Of a stretch of DNA of 9,262 bases, positions 6,836 through 9,262 are shown one piece after another. The notes below the pieces were generated by a model. That model did no database searches, was not told the origin of the DNA, and was given only the letters and a program-made list of their open reading frames with translations. Source of the stretch: Chloroflexota bacterium (GTDB lineage Bacteria; Chloroflexota; Anaerolineae; Promineifilales; Promineifilaceae); assembly GCA_008501785.1 (NCBI GenBank), contig QQUD01000685.1, positions 1 to 9,262 of the forward strand, written 5' to 3'. Position 1 is the stretch's first letter, and each line of letters begins with the position of its first letter. The position numbers and the translations under genes are program-made.

Positions 6836-7765
6836 ATGGTTAGCGAGAAGTGCCCCACTGGTTTTACTCTTCGGCACACAATGAAAGCAAATAACCGGGC
6901 TATCACACGTATCGCCTGGTCGCCAGACGGCCGTTTACTGGCATCTGCCTCTTATGACCAAACCGTTCGTATTTGGAATACCGAAACTGGGCAACAAGAG
7001 AAGGAGCTGTACGGATACAGTGGCTCGGTTTTTACAGTTTGCATTACCCCAGACGGCCGTTATGCCGTTTCTGCTTCTAAAAGCGCGTTAAAAGTATGGG
7101 ACCTGACAGGGCAAACTCGCTCGCGCACTTTACGCGGTCACAGCGATTACATTTATGCAGTTGCTGTCACCCCAGACGGCTGTTTTGCCCTCTCCGGCGC
7201 TTACGACACCACAGTTCGGGTCTGGGATTTAACCACCAACAAAGAACATTTAGTACTCGAAGGGCATTCAGGTCGTGTTGGAGCGGTTGCAGCGGCACCA
7301 AATGGTCAAACTTTGGTTTCTGGCGCAAGTGATGCCCGCGTTCGTTTATGGAACATTTCAACAGGCAAATCTACGGCTACGCTCAGCGGTCACAAAGGTG
7401 AAATTCTATCGGTTGCGGTTAGCCCCGCAGGGCACTGCCTCGCGTCGGCCGCTCACGATGGCGATGTGCGTCTTTGGCATCTTGATACAGGAGAAGCTCA
7501 GGGTGTATTAGATGAACATACCAAACCAGTAACGGCCGTTTCATTTTCTGCAGATGGTCAACTACTCGCCTCAAAATCTGCTGATGGCACAGTAAGATTG
7601 TGGCGAACCGACACGTGGAATTGTGTTGCTGTTCTTGAAGAACGTCATTCGACATTTGCGTTTTCAGGGCTCGCCTTTCATCCTCACCAGCCCATTTTGG
7701 CCACATTAGGTGATAAGGATAAAACCATCCGAATCTGGAATCTTGACACGTCTATGCTGTTATAA
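6836..7765 (+). CDS. Seven-repeat WD40 beta-propeller protein
   Basis: A 309-aa protein made almost wholly of seven WD40 repeats, enough for one closed propeller: about 18-58, 59-99, 100-141, 142-183, 184-225, 226-267 and 268-309. Most repeats show the GH dipeptide (H102, H144, H186), a (S/T)PDG-type turn (30-32, 72-74, 113-115) and the terminal W near IWN/VWD/LWH (W47, W88, W130, W172, W214, W256, W301). The first two repeats and the seventh are the most divergent at the GH position. There is no signal peptide, membrane helix, kinase or peptidase domain, so it is probably a cytosolic interaction scaffold; its partner is unknown. AGGAG lies 5 nt before the ATG. It sits 71 nt after the membrane-protein gene and 162 nt before the sensor kinase gene. 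Confidence 0.93.
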   Translation: MVSEKCPTGFTLRHTMKANNRAITRIAWSPDGRLLASASYDQTVRIWNTETGQQEKELYGYSGSVFTVCITPDGRYAVSASKSALKVWDLTGQTRSRTLRGHSDYIYAVAVTPDGCFALSGAYDTTVRVWDLTTNKEHLVLEGHSGRVGAVAAAPNGQTLVSGASDARVRLWNISTGKSTATLSGHKGEILSVAVSPAGHCLASAAHDGDVRLWHLDTGEAQGVLDEHTKPVTAVSFSADGQLLASKSADGTVRLWRTDTWNCVAVLEERHSTFAFSGLAFHPHQPILATLGDKDKTIRIWNLDTSMLL

Positions 7766-7927
7766 ATATCATCATCCGCAATTTTGCATCATATCCCGGT
7801 AACAAAAACACACGCATCCATTAATAACGTATTTTTAATGGGATAGAAACACATCTCGTGCATAATACAATAATGAAAAACAGTAGCAAGTTCGCTATTA
7901 TCACTAAATTGCAATTTGAGGAAAACA

Positions 7928-9262
7928 ATGCCTTCCAGTAACAACTCACCCAAGACGGAAGCGCAGAATCAACGCCACATTATTACAACAATCGTCGATC
8001 AAACCTTACACTTTATACGCGATTATCCAATTTTGCGCCGTTGGCTAGACATGTCAACAGATACACTTGCTTCGTTAAGTGTAACGGCCGTTTTCCCCGA
8101 ATTAACAGGCAGCGAAGCGACTATTCACCAATTAGCAGACAATCCAGGTGCTGTATGCTCGTTCACTCAATTGCAACGACTAACAACGCTTGGCAACCGC
8201 CATTTCGACTTACAAATCGAACCTGCACGTGACCATCCAATAGCTGCCTATCAAGTTACGCTCATTTTGCGCGATCAAGAAACGATAGAATCTGATTTAT
8301 ACGCGAATGATGCGGGACACGGCCGTTCCGAAATGGTCAAACTCGCCCAACACAACCGCACCCTCAATCTACTCAATCGTGCCAGTCGCATCCTCACCGA
8401 AACGCTTGATGTCACCGAAGTCTTAGAACGCCTGTTACAAGTCGCTACCCAAATTATTGGTGCTGCCGCTGCCTCTGTATGGCTGTGGGAAAACGAGACA
8501 TCCGATTGGCTAATTTGTCAGGCTGCCTTTCATCCTGGCAGTGCAGACAGATTAGTTAATCAACGTGTGCAGCGCGGGCAGGGCATTGCCGGTTGGGTTG
8601 CCAAAACTGGCGAGAGTGCTGTTGTCGGCAACACCAATCTCGACCAGCGATTTACACCTAAAATTGATGCGCAAAGCGGATTCACAACCGACTCGTTAAT
8701 CGCCGTTCCGCTACAAACTAGGGGCAAAATCATTGGTGTGTTGGAAGTAGTGAACAAACTAGAAGGCATGTTCGAAAATGACGATTTAACGGTCGTCGAA
8801 ACATTAGCCGCTTCTGCATCTATTGCCATCGAAAACGCCTCACTTGTAGAAACCATGCGCCAGCAAATGACTGATCTGCAAGCGCGTAATGAAGAATTAG
8901 ACGCATTTGACCACACCGTCGCACATAACCTGCAAAATCCAGTTGCACTAATCCTTGGTTTTGGCGATATTTTGCACCTGGCTGACGATCTGCAGGCAGA
9001 TCAGCAGCAGAAAGCCCTCGCCTCCATTGTAGCTAATGCTCGTAAAATGAGTAACATCATTAACGACCTACTGCTGCTCTCCAGCGTGCGTAAAAGCGAG
9101 ATGGACACCGAGCCTTTGGACACCGCAGCACTGGTTGATGCAGCCATGCAGCGCCTCGAGCAAAAAATCAAAGAAACCCGCGCTGAAATAATTGTGCCCA
9201 CAAGTTGGCCTGTTGCATTAGGGCATCCCGGTTGGATAGAAGAAGTATGGGAAAATTACATT
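7928..9262 (+). CDS. Sensor histidine kinase (PAS-like, GAF, HisKA), 3' truncated by window end
   Basis: An uninterrupted frame of 445 codons runs from the ATG at 7928 (GAGG at 7918-7921, 6 nt spacing) off the window end. Residues about 30-125 look like a divergent PAS-type sensor domain (FPELTGSE at 56-63 and a strand pair near QVTLILRD). A GAF domain spans about 160-308, with QGIAGWVAKTGE, a SLIAVPL strand and GVLEVVNK. A short helical linker leads to the HisKA dimerisation domain with the phospho-acceptor H333 in VAHNLQNPV; the residue after His is Asn rather than the more common Asp or Glu. The end, WIEEVWENYI, is the very start of the HATPase N-box, so the ATP-binding domain lies beyond the window. 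No transmembrane segment precedes GAF, so it is a soluble sensor. The cognate response regulator is not visible. Confidence 0.92.
   Translation, partial: MPSSNNSPKTEAQNQRHIITTIVDQTLHFIRDYPILRRWLDMSTDTLASLSVTAVFPELTGSEATIHQLADNPGAVCSFTQLQRLTTLGNRHFDLQIEPARDHPIAAYQVTLILRDQETIESDLYANDAGHGRSEMVKLAQHNRTLNLLNRASRILTETLDVTEVLERLLQVATQIIGAAAASVWLWENETSDWLICQAAFHPGSADRLVNQRVQRGQGIAGWVAKTGESAVVGNTNLDQRFTPKIDAQSGFTTDSLIAVPLQTRGKIIGVLEVVNKLEGMFENDDLTVVETLAASASIAIENASLVETMRQQMTDLQARNEELDAFDHTVAHNLQNPVALILGFGDILHLADDLQADQQQKALASIVANARKMSNIINDLLLLSSVRKSEMDTEPLDTAALVDAAMQRLEQKIKETRAEIIVPTSWPVALGHPGWIEEVWENYI

Larger units (their letters stand above)
233..8326. repeat. Highly iterated palindrome ACGGCCGT (13 exact copies)
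   Basis: Exact copies start at 233, 691, 970, 1723, 2708, 3840, 5306, 6444, 6927, 7053, 7532, 8084 and 8319. Five further CGGCCG cores differ in an outer base (cores near 863, 1069, 3484, 4953, 7446). Many copies extend to AACGGCCGTT or AAAACGGCCGTTTT. Eight are read in frame as Thr-Ala-Val on either gene strand, four as x-Gly-Arg and one is intergenic. About 0.14 copies of an octamer are expected by chance in this length. Function unknown. Confidence 0.9.

Noticed and set aside
7818..7841. Inverted repeat CCATTAA/TTAATGG before the kinase gene
   Set aside because: Seven AT-rich pairs with a 10-nt loop; could be chance, no other support.
1..9262. CRISPR array, tRNA/rRNA genes, transposase or phage genes
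   Set aside because: None seen: no regularly spaced repeats, cloverleaf or RNA gene signatures, and no integrase or transposase motifs in any frame.

Overview
The window looks like a chromosomal stretch from an uncultured or little-studied bacterium of moderate GC, most likely Chloroflexota of the Anaerolineae type. That placement is an inference from the style of the proteins (paired Glu-dehydrogenases, PAS/GAF histidine kinase, compact WD40 protein, DUF92 membrane protein); no rRNA or other decisive marker is present. There are eight protein genes, no RNA genes, no CRISPR and no recognisable transposase.

Layout: (1) 178-1980, plus strand: a tightly overlapping three-gene unit with an arsenite methyltransferase (ArsM), a second SAM-dependent methyltransferase and a small protein with a Cys-Cys pair, probably for arsenic or metalloid detoxification. 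It is bracketed by two intergenic elements made of short repeated units (22-123 and 1995-2062). (2) 2084-2512, minus: single-stranded DNA-binding protein, with two candidate promoters upstream. (3) 2879-5595, minus: two glutamate dehydrogenase paralogs of equal length (416 aa), each with its own intrinsic terminator, so they are separate transcription units despite being adjacent. (4) 5596-5957: a divergent intergenic region with a perfect 15-bp hairpin. (5) 5958-6764, plus: DUF92/TIGR00297 membrane protein; 6836-7765: a seven-bladed WD40 propeller protein; 7928 to the window end: a PAS-like/GAF/HisKA sensor kinase cut off at the start of its ATPase domain.

The most striking feature is not a gene. 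The palindrome ACGGCCGT occurs 13 times exactly (about 0.14 expected by chance for equal base frequencies), usually inside the longer form AACGGCCGTT. It lies in genes on both strands and once between genes. In genes it is mostly read as Thr-Ala-Val, sometimes as x-Gly-Arg. This looks like a highly iterated palindrome comparable to HIP1 of cyanobacteria.

The genes do not form one pathway. The ars-like unit is a functional module, the gdh pair serves nitrogen/carbon metabolism (glutamate to 2-oxoglutarate), and the rest are housekeeping or signalling genes.
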